Shown here piece by piece: positions 53,731 to 53,827 of a stretch of 53,827 nt of DNA. Source of the DNA: Caldilinea sp. CFX5 (lineage in GTDB: Bacteria; Chloroflexota; Anaerolineae; Caldilineales; Caldilineaceae); assembly GCA_021405325.1 (NCBI GenBank), contig QWII01000141.1, positions 1 to 53,827 on the forward strand. The letters run 5' to 3'. Position 1 is the stretch's first letter; each line of letters begins with the position of its first letter. The notes under the pieces were generated by a model. The model had not been told where the DNA came from. It saw only the letters and a program-made list of their open reading frames with translations, and made no database searches. The position numbers and the translations under genes were made by a program.

Positions 53731-53827
53731 TCTAGCTACCGTAGGGTTTCATAAAAAGTAGGGAATGAGTCTGATCGAGACAGATTGCCCATTGGTCAAG
53801 CATCGTTCGAGCATATCAAAACCGATC

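Noticed and set aside
53609..53827. RelE/HigB-like toxin gene beside the XRE gene
   Set aside because: No frame of useful length or motif upstream within the window; it could lie outside.

Overview
The window reads as chromosomal DNA of a free-living bacterium, most likely a Chloroflexota of the Anaerolineae/Caldilineae type. This is inferred from the gene mix: two complete ABC importers with lipobox binding proteins, several phytanoyl-CoA dioxygenase-like enzymes, an F420-0:glutamate ligase-like protein, a NACHT protein with Gly-Leu membrane repeats, and giant secreted proteins built from DUF11, HYDIN-like and LamG-like modules. No rRNA, phage, plasmid, CRISPR or transposase genes were found. 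One tRNA (Pro, CGG) is present.

Layout. 1-5300: BON-domain protein, Hsp20, a small membrane protein, tRNA-Pro, a NACHT NTPase and a secreted SH3-repeat protein. 5970-12000: a secreted propeller-like protein, then a sugar-acid dehydratase, a GH32 glycosidase and an M81 peptidase. 12079-13626: an AAA-ATPase/PD-(D/E)XK protein. 13635-20357: an oligopeptide-type ABC operon read leftwards (binding protein, two permeases, two ATPases) from a near-consensus promoter. 20617-26219: three PhyH oxygenases, a divergent AraC regulator, a CofE-like ligase and a DMT transporter. 26305-27177: a zinc metallopeptidase. 27475-38790: two giant secreted proteins. 39301-40227: a decayed haem-protein gene. 40260-44972: a ribose/AI-2-type ABC operon. 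45190-53034: a decayed Uma2 gene, hydantoinase B and A, a decayed secreted-protein gene, an aspartoacylase-like enzyme, a GNAT and a rhodanese-DinB fusion. An XRE regulator ends the window. The overall theme is uptake and breakdown of peptides, amides and sugars.

Two things stand out. First, the rhodanese-DinB gene (52216-53034) has an in-frame TGA exactly at the catalytic cysteine. A 7-bp stem with a GGT loop follows at a distance suited to a bacterial SECIS, so this is a candidate selenoprotein; a plain nonsense mutation or sequencing error is the alternative. Second, about two dozen long inverted repeats fill the spaces between genes. They fall into several families, many with arms built from 7-8 bp tandem units, and often begin within a few bases of a stop codon. 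One sits inside another and is flanked by an 8-bp direct repeat, which is direct evidence that at least this one moves. Two copies of one family lie at the same functional place in two unrelated ABC operons, just after the binding-protein gene, but in opposite orientations.
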